Of a DNA stretch of 19,339 nt, positions 1-6,716 are shown one piece after another (the first letter of the stretch is position 1; every line of letters starts with the position of its first letter). The translations under genes and the position numbers were made by a program. This DNA comes from JASKKU01 sp964416905. GTDB lineage: Archaea > Nanobdellota > Nanobdellia > Woesearchaeales > JASKKU01. The stretch spans positions 1-19,339 of the forward strand of contig CAYQFL010000013.1 in assembly GCA_964416905.1 (NCBI GenBank). The letters run 5' to 3'. Under the pieces are notes generated by a model. That model did not search any database, was not told the DNA's origin, and was given only the letters and a program-made list of their open reading frames with translations.

Positions 1-12
1 AATACCAAAAGC

Positions 13-20
13 TTTATAAA
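13..20 (+). promoter_or_regulatory. TATA box of the ribosomal stalk operon
   Basis: TTTATAAA preceded by a purine-rich stretch (aaaagc) that could act as a BRE. The usual archaeal spacing puts transcription start near position 43. That leaves a leader of about 49 nt before the L1 start at 92, much longer than for most other genes here. Confidence 0.7.
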
Positions 21-46
21 TGAAATATTTCTCCAAGCAAGATATA

Positions 47-78
47 CTCCGTAGCACTACCGGGAAAGGTAGGAGGGG
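47..78 (+). promoter_or_regulatory. Hairpin in the L1 leader, candidate autoregulatory site
   Basis: An inner stem CTACC (57-61) pairs with GGTAG (68-72) around a six-base loop. An outer stem CTCC (47-50) can pair with GGGG (75-78), including one G-U pair, across an asymmetric internal loop of six bases against two. The structure ends just before the Shine-Dalgarno GAGGTG (80-85). Known from the family: L1 represses its own mRNA in bacteria and methanogens by binding an rRNA-like element with two helices around an asymmetric loop. That this hairpin does so is inference; I did not match the L1 consensus base by base. Confidence 0.4.
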
Positions 79-91
79 TGAGGTGTAAAGT

Positions 92-745
92 ATGATTTCA
101 AAGGAAGAACTTTCAAAATCAGTAGAAGCGTTGAAGAGTGCTTCAACCAAAAGGAATTTCGTCCAAAGCGTAGACCTTATAGTTAACCTTAAAGGTCTTG
201 ATATCAAAAAGCCTGACCAAAAGGTAGATTTCTTCGTTCAATTACCGCATAAAGTTAAAGACACAAAAGTTTGTGGTCTTGTTGGTACAGAGTTATTAGA
301 ACAGGCTAGAGAACATCTTGATTTCTATATCCATGTTGATGATTTCCCAAAATATGCTAAAGATCCAAAGGCAATTAAGAAGTTAGCTAAAGAGTACGAC
401 TATTTTGTCGCTCAAGCAAACATAATGCCAAAAGTTGCAGCAACATTTGGTAGAATTCTAGGTCCTAGAGGTAAAATGCCTAACCCTAAAGCAGGTTGCG
501 TTGTGCCTCCTAAGGCTGATTTGTCAGCTGTAAAAGAGAGATTAAGCAAAACAGTTCGTTTGATTACCAAAAACTCTTTGGTGATTCATACAATAATTGG
601 CAAAGAAGATCAGCCTGCTGAAGAGTTAGTTGACAACCTATATGTTGTTTTGGACCACTTACTACATCATTTGCCTGCGGGCGAGAATAATATTCGAAGT
701 GTTTTTATAAAAACCACGATGGGAAAACCAGTTAAGGTGAGATAA
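92..745 (+). CDS. rpl1: 50S ribosomal protein L1 (uL1)
   Basis: 217 residues, the normal archaeal length. L1 forms the mobile L1 stalk that helps release deacylated tRNA from the E site, and in several prokaryotes also represses its own operon. The most diagnostic stretch is the conserved block GRILGPRGKMPNPKAG near residues 122-137, followed by the charged second half of domain I. The ATG at 92 follows GAGGTG (80-85) with a six-base gap. The stop TAA (743-745) is one base before the L10 start, so the two are translated from one mRNA. L11, often upstream in archaea, is not in the window; the promoter at 13-20 suggests the operon begins here. Confidence 0.97.
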   Translation: MISKEELSKSVEALKSASTKRNFVQSVDLIVNLKGLDIKKPDQKVDFFVQLPHKVKDTKVCGLVGTELLEQAREHLDFYIHVDDFPKYAKDPKAIKKLAKEYDYFVAQANIMPKVAATFGRILGPRGKMPNPKAGCVVPPKADLSAVKERLSKTVRLITKNSLVIHTIIGKEDQPAEELVDNLYVVLDHLLHHLPAGENNIRSVFIKTTMGKPVKVR

Positions 746-746
746 T

Positions 747-1589
747 ATGGCTCATGTTGCTCCTTGGAAAAAGAAAGTAGTTAAGGAACTTGCTGACGAA
801 ATAAAGAAAAGAAGGGCTATTGGTGTAGTTAGATTAGATAATCTGCCTGCTCTTCAATTCAATAGAATGAGAGCAAAGCTTAGAGGCATTGCAACCATCA
901 AAGTTTCTAAGAAAAGATTGATTAAGCTGGCTCTTGAAGAAAGTGGTAAAGAGAATATCAAAGAATTGGAGAACTACTTTGATGGTATGATTGGGTTAAT
1001 ACTTAGTGATGAGAATCCTTTCAAGCTTGCAAAAATTCTAGAGAAGAACAAATCACCTGCTCCTGCTAAAGCAGGACAAATTGCACCAAAAGACATTGTT
1101 ATAAATGCAGGTCCTACTCCTTTCGCACCTGGTCCGATTATTAGTGAACTAAGTTCAATTGGTTTAGTTGCAGGTGTTGATAAAGGAAAAGTGGTGATTA
1201 AGCAAGACAAAGTTGTTGTTAAAGAAGGAGAGGTAATCAATGAGAGAGTTGCATCAGTTCTTACTAGGTTAGGCATAGAACCTATGGAAATTGGTTTAGA
1301 CCTAAGAGCAGTTTATGAAGATGGCGTAGTGTTCGATAGCAAGACATTGTATGTTGATGAGACAGAGTATTACAATAACCTGGTTTCCGCAGCAAGAGAT
1401 TCGATATCTTTATCAATAGGTATTGCATATCCAACTAAGGAAACTGTTAAACAGATTATCATTAACGCAGAGAGAGATGCAAGGAACCTTAGCTTATCTC
1501 AGGAGATCTTTGCGGATTCCTTGGTTAAAGACTTTATTGTCCTTGCTCAAAGGAAATCAAATGTACTTAAAGCGTTACTGGAGGGTTGA
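747..1589 (+). CDS. rpl10: 50S ribosomal protein L10 / P0 (uL10), short C-terminus
   Basis: 280 residues. P0 anchors the stalk: its N-terminal domain binds 23S rRNA and L11, and its C-terminal spine helix carries P1 dimers. Visible are the N-terminal domain starting MAHVAPWKKK, the inserted domain with INAGPTPFAPGP (near 120-131), and a spine helix from about residue 210 with the typical IAYPT linker between P1-binding helices. The protein ends KALLEG with no Ala/Glu-rich linker and no LGALFG tail. Archaeal P0 is usually about 300-340 residues with such a tail, so this looks naturally truncated. AGGTGA at 735-740 precedes the start. The P1 Shine-Dalgarno lies inside its last codons. Confidence 0.95.
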   Translation: MAHVAPWKKKVVKELADEIKKRRAIGVVRLDNLPALQFNRMRAKLRGIATIKVSKKRLIKLALEESGKENIKELENYFDGMIGLILSDENPFKLAKILEKNKSPAPAKAGQIAPKDIVINAGPTPFAPGPIISELSSIGLVAGVDKGKVVIKQDKVVVKEGEVINERVASVLTRLGIEPMEIGLDLRAVYEDGVVFDSKTLYVDETEYYNNLVSAARDSISLSIGIAYPTKETVKQIIINAERDARNLSLSQEIFADSLVKDFIVLAQRKSNVLKALLEG

Positions 1590-1591
1590 AA

Positions 1592-1909
1592 ATGGAATAT
1601 ATCTATACCGCGTTGCTTTTACATAAAGCAGGTAAGGAAATTAATGAAGAAAACATGAAGAAGGTCCTTGAGGCCGCAGGAGTTCAGCCAGAAGAGGCAA
1701 GAATTAAAGCATTACTTGCAGCACTTGAAAATGTTGATATTGATGAAGCAATTAAAGAGGCAAGCGTAATGCAAGTAGCCACAGCTGCTCCTGCAAGCGC
1801 AGCAGCACCAGCAGGTGGAGAAGAGAAGAAAGAAGAAGCTAAAGAAGAGAAGAAAGAAGAAAAGACTGAGGAAGAAGCTGCAGCTGGTCTAGGCGCATTA
1901 TTTGGTTAA
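1592..1909 (+). CDS. rpl12: 50S ribosomal protein P1 (archaeal L12)
   Basis: 105 residues from the ATG at 1592, a start supported by the family N-terminus MEYIYTALLLHKAGKEI and by GGAGG at 1580-1584. A TTG at 1586 in the same frame would add two residues and is less likely. The N-terminal half forms the dimerisation helices that bind the P0 spine. A short Ala-rich hinge follows from about residue 68, then an alternating Glu/Lys segment, ending in GLGALFG, the tail that recruits GTPase translation factors. Because P0 here lacks that tail, P1 dimers would supply all the factor-recruiting ends. Last gene of the stalk operon, followed by a T-rich terminator. Confidence 0.96.
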   Translation: MEYIYTALLLHKAGKEINEENMKKVLEAAGVQPEEARIKALLAALENVDIDEAIKEASVMQVATAAPASAAAPAGGEEKKEEAKEEKKEEKTEEEAAAGLGALFG

Positions 1910-1913
1910 TTTA

Positions 1914-1958
1914 GTTTTTTGTTTTTTTTATAACTTTTTTATTTTGATATTTTTTATT
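1914..1958 (+). terminator. T-rich terminator of the stalk operon
   Basis: Several runs of five to eight T directly after the P1 stop and before the next TATA box, without a preceding GC-rich stem. This fits archaeal intrinsic termination, which needs mainly a U tract. Confidence 0.65.
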
Positions 1959-1973
1959 TTCCTTAGGATTTTA

Positions 1974-1981
1974 TTTATAAA
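1974..1981 (+). promoter_or_regulatory. TATA box for the coiled-coil gene at 2000
   Basis: TTTATAAA centred about 22 nt before the ATG at 2000. An overlapping TTTTATTT (1969-1976) is centred about 27 nt before it. Either spacing predicts a leaderless or nearly leaderless mRNA, and no Shine-Dalgarno is seen. Confidence 0.6.
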
Positions 1982-1999
1982 AAAAGATGTTGGTTGAGA

Positions 2000-2890
2000 A
2001 TGGTGGCGAGTGAACTTATTGACCAAATAAAAGATGTGCGTAAAGAAGTTGTCGAATTAAAGAAGGCAGTTGCTGCTTTGAATAAAGAGAAAGAGGACTT
2101 ATTCAATCGGAAAGCAGAGATTTCTAATAAGATTAAAGAATCTTTCTTCAAGATAAGGCAACTTAAGAAGGAACGAGATGCGCTCAATGATGAAATCAAA
2201 GAACTCAAGAAGAAGAGAGACCCATTAAACCAGAAGATAAAAGAACTAACTCTTAAGGTTAAAGAGCTCAGAAAAAATGTCAATAGTGCTGATCTTAAAT
2301 TTAAATATAATCCTAAAGCCATAGAGAAAAAAATAAACAAATTAGAGTTTAAATTAGAAACTGAAGTTCTTTCTATGGATAAAGAAACGCAGATTAGGAA
2401 GATAATTAGAGATTTAAATGCAAAGCTTGCAGAAATAAAAGAGCAGGCAAAAGATTATTTCTTAATTCAGGATTTAAAAAAGCAGATTAAGGAAATTAAA
2501 CGAGAAGCAGATAACTATCATTATAAAATCCAGGAGAATGCTAAAAAGACAAAAGAGTTGCATGAACAAATAATTGCACTTGCAAAAGAAATAGAAACTC
2601 TTAAAGAAAAAGAAAAGGAACTTTCAGACAAAGCATTCGAAAAGAAGAAGGAATTTTTAGAGATGAATGAGGTCTTAAAGCAGAAGCTGAAAGAAGCAGG
2701 CGCTTTATCCAGCAAACTTAACAAAATTAAAGAGACCAATTCAAAGAATATTGAAAAAGAGAAAAATCAACAATTGGAGAAACGCAAGCAGGAAGTTCTA
2801 GAGAAAATCTCAAAAGGCGAGAAATTAACAACAGAAGATTTATTGATTTATCAACAAATACTTGGCTCTGGAGAGGCAGATAAAGAGTAA
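2000..2890 (+). CDS. Archaeal coiled-coil protein, COG1340-like
   Basis: 296 residues, almost entirely heptad-like with very high Lys/Glu content and no membrane segment or enzyme motif. The pattern of KKKRDPLNQKIKEL (near residues 72-85) followed by KLEFKLETEVLSMDKE (about 114-129) is what I recognise from COG1340, a widespread archaeal coiled-coil family of unknown role that databases sometimes mislabel as a phosphatase. The C-terminal ~25 residues (ISKGEKLTTEDLLIYQQ) form a short helical end. ATG 2000 is preferred over the in-frame TTG at 1994 because the promoter spacing fits a leaderless start; GTG at 2003 is an alternative. A structural or RNA-associated role is possible but unproven. 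Confidence 0.85.
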   Translation: MVASELIDQIKDVRKEVVELKKAVAALNKEKEDLFNRKAEISNKIKESFFKIRQLKKERDALNDEIKELKKKRDPLNQKIKELTLKVKELRKNVNSADLKFKYNPKAIEKKINKLEFKLETEVLSMDKETQIRKIIRDLNAKLAEIKEQAKDYFLIQDLKKQIKEIKREADNYHYKIQENAKKTKELHEQIIALAKEIETLKEKEKELSDKAFEKKKEFLEMNEVLKQKLKEAGALSSKLNKIKETNSKNIEKEKNQQLEKRKQEVLEKISKGEKLTTEDLLIYQQILGSGEADKE

Positions 2891-2958
2891 ACCAAGTTCT
2901 TCTTTGTTTCACGTAAATTTTTAATCTTTCTAAACCGTTTTTTTAATCCATCGAAATC

Positions 2959-2967
2959 TTTTTAAAC
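2959..2967 (+). promoter_or_regulatory. TATA element of the translin gene with tandem AAACAAAG
   Basis: TTTTTAAAC centred 27 nt before the ATG at 2990, predicting a leaderless mRNA. It overlaps a tandem AAACAAAG repeat at 2964-2979. GAAACAAAG (2971-2979) is the reverse complement of CTTTGTTTC at 2902-2910. Confidence 0.6.
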
Positions 2968-2989
2968 AAAGAAACAAAGTTAAGACTTT

Positions 2990-3586
2990 ATGCATTTTAC
3001 TAAAGAACTTTTATCTTTACTAAATCATTTTAAAAAAGAAGTAGTTAGATCTGATTTAATACGAGAGTCAATTATAAAAAAATCCCGCATAATCTTAAAA
3101 AACTCGAAAAAAGCTATTTTTTTGCTTCAAGATTCTAACTATAAGAAGGCTAAAGAACTTATCAATTCGAATTTTGAGTCAATTAAAAAAATCTATGATT
3201 CTTACCCAAATTCAATTGTGGTTAATATTGGCGCTTTTTCTGAAGCAATACAGGAATTTACTGAAGCTTATATTCTATATAATCTTTTATCGGACATCTT
3301 TAAGAGAGACGACTATATTAAGATTAATCTGCACGAATTAATCAATTATGATGATTATCTTAAAGGTTTATGCGATGTTTCTGGGGAACTCGTTAGAATT
3401 TCTGTTAAGTTATCAATAAAGGATAAGATTGACCAAGTAATCGAGATTGAAGAATTATTAAACAAGGTTTATTATCAGCTTTTGCAATTTACAAACTATT
3501 CAGGTTCCTTACGTAATAAGATTGATTCTGTTAAATGGAATTTAAGTAAAATACAAGAAATCATTTTCAAATACAAAATGAGGTGA
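2990..3586 (+). CDS. Translin-family RNA/DNA-binding protein
   Basis: 198 residues, all helical in character. The family signature is clear: AIQEFTEAY near residues 86-94, YLKGLCDVSGELVR near 123-136, and a C-terminal helix beginning SLRNKIDSVKWNL. In eukaryotes translin and TRAX form an octameric RNase (C3PO) that processes small RNAs and tRNA fragments; archaeal homologues form similar octamers. Whether this copy is catalytic cannot be judged, as no full acidic triad was assigned. The start is set by promoter spacing (leaderless). The final codons (aaaatgaggtga) contain the Shine-Dalgarno of the next gene, so the two genes are co-expressed. Confidence 0.87.
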   Translation: MHFTKELLSLLNHFKKEVVRSDLIRESIIKKSRIILKNSKKAIFLLQDSNYKKAKELINSNFESIKKIYDSYPNSIVVNIGAFSEAIQEFTEAYILYNLLSDIFKRDDYIKINLHELINYDDYLKGLCDVSGELVRISVKLSIKDKIDQVIEIEELLNKVYYQLLQFTNYSGSLRNKIDSVKWNLSKIQEIIFKYKMR

Positions 3587-3591
3587 AAAAA

Positions 3592-4233
3592 ATGAACAAG
3601 CTTCAGATTCAGGATGTTACTATTGAATGGCTTGGTCACGCATCTTTTAGAATTACAAATAACCAATCTGGAAGAAAGACATACATTGACCCATTCAAGA
3701 TAGATGTTAAAGAACCCGCAGATATCATTTTGATAACTCATTCTCATTATGACCACTTTAGCCAGTCAGATATTAACAAAATAATAACCCCAAAAACAAG
3801 GATATATGCACCAAAAGACGTTGCACTTGATAACAAATTTGTTGTGGAACCAGGATTCTTTTTCCGTATAAATGACCACCTAAAGGTTGAGGTTCTGCCA
3901 GCATATAATTTATCTAAACCATTTCATCCAAAAGATAAAAAATGGGTTAGTTATAAGATGACTTTCAATGGTTCCGTTACAATTTTTCACACTGGCGACT
4001 CTGATGTTATCCCTGAGTTCTCTAATTTAAGAAATATTGACGTTTTATTGATACCTGTTAGCGGCACGTATGTAATGGACGCAAAAGAAGCTGCGCAATT
4101 ATGTGAAAAAATAAAACCTAAGTTTGCCATACCTATGCACTATGGAGAAATCGTTGGTTCAAAAAGCGATGCGGAACAATTTAAAGAACTATGCAAAGAT
4201 TTTTGTGAGGTCGTCATCTTAGATAAAATTTAA
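3592..4233 (+). CDS. UPF0173-type metallo-beta-lactamase-fold hydrolase
   Basis: 213 residues from ATG 3592, chosen because GAGGTGA (3580-3586) sits five bases upstream; the in-frame GTG at 3583 lies within that site. WLGHASF (13-19) opens the domain. THSHYDH (49-55) supplies the metal ligands H50, H52, D54 and H55, with further ligand candidates in FHTGDSD and PMHYG. This matches the UlaG-like/COG2220 branch of the superfamily, whose substrates are mostly unknown; it lacks the beta-CASP region of RNA-processing members. Cytoplasmic, with no signal peptide. Translational coupling to translin could suggest nucleic acid or nucleotide metabolism, but that is inference. Confidence 0.9.
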   Translation: MNKLQIQDVTIEWLGHASFRITNNQSGRKTYIDPFKIDVKEPADIILITHSHYDHFSQSDINKIITPKTRIYAPKDVALDNKFVVEPGFFFRINDHLKVEVLPAYNLSKPFHPKDKKWVSYKMTFNGSVTIFHTGDSDVIPEFSNLRNIDVLLIPVSGTYVMDAKEAAQLCEKIKPKFAIPMHYGEIVGSKSDAEQFKELCKDFCEVVILDKI

Positions 4234-4258
4234 GAAAAACCACGCATCTCTTATGATA

Positions 4259-4272
4259 TTTTTTCGAAAAAA
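4259..4272 (+). terminator. T6-A6 palindrome, probable terminator
   Basis: TTTTTTCGAAAAAA is a perfect 14-bp palindrome 25 bases after the hydrolase stop. Its T run would serve as a terminator on the plus strand, and the following A-rich stretch (to 4280) is the only TATA-like candidate for the antiporter. Confidence 0.5.
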
Positions 4273-4302
4273 ATAAAAAACTAAAGCTTGATTTTCCAGA
4301 AA

Positions 4303-5523
4303 ATGGACCCTGTAATTATTTTATTGATCATAGGAAGCATATTCTTTTTAGGATTATTATCTTCAATACTATCAGACAAGATGCATATCCCGAACATGCT
4401 TCTTCTAATTTTGGTTGGTATCTTCCTGTCAAACCTTCCAATGGTTGACGGTTATGCTAACCCCTTTGATAATATGGTCCTTATCTCAACAATAGGCACG
4501 ATAGCACTTATATTAATAGTATTCAGCTATACCTCAAGGTTCAGGGTTAAGGATTTTGACAATCTTTCCATGGATGCAGGGTTAATAACCGTTTATTCAG
4601 TTGTTTTTTCATTACTGTTGTTAACTTTTGTCGCACATTTCTTATTAAAACTAAATATAGGATTATCATTAATTTTTGCTGCTAGCCTCCTTGGAACAGA
4701 CCCTTCATCAGTTGCTCAATTCCTACCAAACATAAAGAACAAGTCATTAAAACTCCTGTTTGTTGAGTCAATAATTAACTCTCCAATTACTGTGTTGCTT
4801 CCAATACTTTTTTTAGATTTTGTTAAGAACATGCCAAAAGCCGGAGAGTTACTAGTAAGTTTCTTGACATCCTTTTTATCTCAGATAGTTACTGGGATTG
4901 GTGCAGGTTTTGTTATTGGATTAGTTTTCTTTAAGTTTATGAGGAAAAATTATTCAACAGCTTTATCACCAATAGCATTAATTACTGCCGCTATCTTATC
5001 TTATGGTTTAGCAGAAGTTCTTGATGGAAACGGCATATTTGCTGTAACTACTTTAGGCCTTTTTTACGGCTCAATATCTTTAAAGAACAAGTTTCTATTG
5101 TCGCAGTATTCGAGAGAGTTATCAGAGATTTTAGAAATCTTTGTTTTCGTTATGATAGGTTTTCTATTTAGGATACAATATCTAAACTTAGCCTTTATTT
5201 TAAAATTAATCGTTATTTTTGCAATCTATTTATTTTCCCGTTGGCTTGCTGTTATGCTAGCTTTACGGAAATCAACGTATTCGAAGTTTGAGAAACGGTT
5301 CATTACTTTTCTTTGCCCAAAAGGTGTTGTAACTGTTGCAATTATACTTATGATTTCTTTATCAAATTATCTTTCGCCAGAAATAATTAACCTGCTTATC
5401 GGTTTTATATTCGTAAGTCAATTATTCTCAACTATATTCGCTAAGGTTTCCATAAAGAAAATCACTGACTTTTCTCAAGTTAAACCTAAGAATTTCTCTA
5501 AGAATACTCAGAATATTCCTTAA
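4303..5523 (+). CDS. CPA-family Na+/H+ antiporter-like membrane protein, ion site altered
   Basis: 406 residues with about 11-13 hydrophobic segments spanning nearly the whole length, short loops and no C-terminal TrkA/RCK domain. The fold is that of monovalent cation:proton antiporters: GTDPSS (131-136) matches the broken-helix TDP of NhaP, ESIINSP (155-161) aligns with the family ESLLNDG, GNGIFAVTTLGLFYG resembles the later helix pair, and CPKGVV lies near the end. The Asn-Asp pair that binds cation and proton is Asn159-Ser160 here, so the carboxylate is missing. Transport may be altered or lost. ATG 4303 gives the family-like start MDPVIILL; no Shine-Dalgarno is present, and the TTG at 4288 would add five residues. 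Confidence 0.85.
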   Translation: MDPVIILLIIGSIFFLGLLSSILSDKMHIPNMLLLILVGIFLSNLPMVDGYANPFDNMVLISTIGTIALILIVFSYTSRFRVKDFDNLSMDAGLITVYSVVFSLLLLTFVAHFLLKLNIGLSLIFAASLLGTDPSSVAQFLPNIKNKSLKLLFVESIINSPITVLLPILFLDFVKNMPKAGELLVSFLTSFLSQIVTGIGAGFVIGLVFFKFMRKNYSTALSPIALITAAILSYGLAEVLDGNGIFAVTTLGLFYGSISLKNKFLLSQYSRELSEILEIFVFVMIGFLFRIQYLNLAFILKLIVIFAIYLFSRWLAVMLALRKSTYSKFEKRFITFLCPKGVVTVAIILMISLSNYLSPEIINLLIGFIFVSQLFSTIFAKVSIKKITDFSQVKPKNFSKNTQNIP

Positions 5524-5539
5524 AGAAAAGAGTTATATG

Positions 5540-5552
5540 AAAAAATAAAAAA
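5540..5552 (-). terminator. Terminator of the minus-strand phosphoesterase operon
   Basis: Read on the minus strand, two T6 runs separated by one A follow the phosphoesterase stop immediately. This also lies in the convergent gap with the antiporter. Confidence 0.55.
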
Positions 5553-6074
5553 TTAAACTTGTATAAACTTAAGCTCTTTTGTTGCAGTGTCTAACACAAA
5601 GAAACCCCTTGAATCTTTGGGAGTATCCTTGCTTAACGCCCCAACGTTTACAACTATGGTTTTACCGGACTTTTCTATGCTTTTTTTATGTGTGTGCCCA
5701 TAAAATATAAAATCGAAATCTTCAGAATCCAGAGCTTCTTTTAACGAATTCTTATTATCTCCATGTGTAACATATGCTAGAACATAATCGTTATTCACAT
5801 CATCTCCAAGACCTGTGTTGGAATTTAATCCCACAAAGCTGTATCCGCATTCTTCTATTGCTTTCTTGATCTCGTCTAAGTTTTTCTCATCCATATTACC
5901 TTGCACGAAGAATCCGTTTGTTAAACCTTTATCTTTAAACAGCTGGACCATCTTTGCACTAGTTATGTCACCACAATGAATAAACCCAGAAGCTTCTTCT
6001 TGCTTAAAAACTTCAGCTACTTTGTCAACTATATCAAAATTGTCATGCGTGTCGCTCATGATTAAAACTTTCAT
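5553..6074 (-). CDS. YfcE/MJ0936-like metallophosphoesterase
   Basis: 173 residues, the usual size for this small calcineurin-like family. All metal-ligand motifs are present in order: D8 and H10 (SDTHD), D36 (HCGD), N60 (GNMD), H104 (THGD), H127 and H129 (GHTH). Members are Mn2+/Ni2+-dependent phosphodiesterases active on model substrates; physiological substrates are mostly unknown. Cytoplasmic, no signal. The ATG is only three bases after the bud32 stop, with a GTGA motif across the junction, so it is the last gene of the minus-strand operon. No residue is missing, so activity is expected. Confidence 0.93.
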   Translation of the reverse strand: MKVLIMSDTHDNFDIVDKVAEVFKQEEASGFIHCGDITSAKMVQLFKDKGLTNGFFVQGNMDEKNLDEIKKAIEECGYSFVGLNSNTGLGDDVNNDYVLAYVTHGDNKNSLKEALDSEDFDFIFYGHTHKKSIEKSGKTIVVNVGALSKDTPKDSRGFFVLDTATKELKFIQV

Positions 6075-6077
6075 TTT

Positions 6078-6716
6078 TCACGCCCCAGAAACGCTTTTGC
6101 TTTTTATTTTCTTATGTTTATACCTGCCCCTTAACTCAATACGTTTAAGCCTATTTATAATTTTTTCTTTTTCATCAGGATTATAGTTTTCTAGAACTGA
6201 ATTGAAAAAATCCTCATAGAACTCAGAATGCTTCGACTCTAAAGCCCTTTTTAAAAGATGTAAATCAACAGCCTTATCTTCTATTTTATGAGAATAAAAA
6301 GATAAACCAAAGTCAATGAGATATAACTTTTTGCCGTCCCAGATGAAATTTGAGGTTGTTAAATCGTGATGAATTATGCCGTTCTCGTGCAATTTTTCGA
6401 TAGTCTTACCAATTTCTTTAGCAAAAGATTCATAATTATTTTTATTGACAACATCCCTTAACCTCTTTCCTTCGATATATTCCATCACAATAATGTGCTC
6501 CTGCTGATTAATCTCTACAGGCTTAGGCACATTAATCCCTAGTTCAAGACATTTCTTTAAGAGTTTAAATTCTCTCTTAGTCCTGAATTTTCTTAGCTTT
6601 GTATCAATCTCAGGGATTCTGTAATCTTTTTTGATTCGATTCTTAAGAATGAACTTATTATCTTCGTCAAGTATCAATACAGCCTCGGCACCTTGACTTA
6701 ATACTTTTTTATTCAT
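6078..6716 (-). CDS. bud32: Bud32, KEOPS-complex atypical kinase/ATPase
   Basis: 212 residues. Bud32 is the P-loop-less small kinase of the KEOPS complex (Kae1, Bud32, Cgi121, Pcc1) that forms t6A37 in ANN-decoding tRNAs; it acts mainly as an ATPase on Kae1. Visible are QGAEA (8-12), the LKNRIKKDYRIPEID block with candidate Lys25, catalytic HHDLTTSN (D118, N123), and DFG (D135-G137). The usual G of HGDLT is His here. The basic C-terminal tail (RGRYKHKKIKSKS) is typical. It is stand-alone rather than fused to Kae1, and Kae1 is not in the window. ATG 6716 overlaps the upstream gene by eight bases; an in-frame GTG at 6722 is the alternative. Confidence 0.94.
   Translation of the reverse strand: MNKKVLSQGAEAVLILDEDNKFILKNRIKKDYRIPEIDTKLRKFRTKREFKLLKKCLELGINVPKPVEINQQEHIIVMEYIEGKRLRDVVNKNNYESFAKEIGKTIEKLHENGIIHHDLTTSNFIWDGKKLYLIDFGLSFYSHKIEDKAVDLHLLKRALESKHSEFYEDFFNSVLENYNPDEKEKIINRLKRIELRGRYKHKKIKSKSVSGA

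Noticed and set aside
2000..2890. Phosphoserine phosphatase, a label sometimes given to COG1340 proteins
   Set aside because: No HAD motifs are present; the protein is coiled coil throughout.
1975..2912. Minus-strand hydrophobic open frames opposite the COG1340 gene
   Set aside because: These are antisense shadows of a Lys/Glu-rich coiled-coil gene; no promoter or ribosome-binding site.
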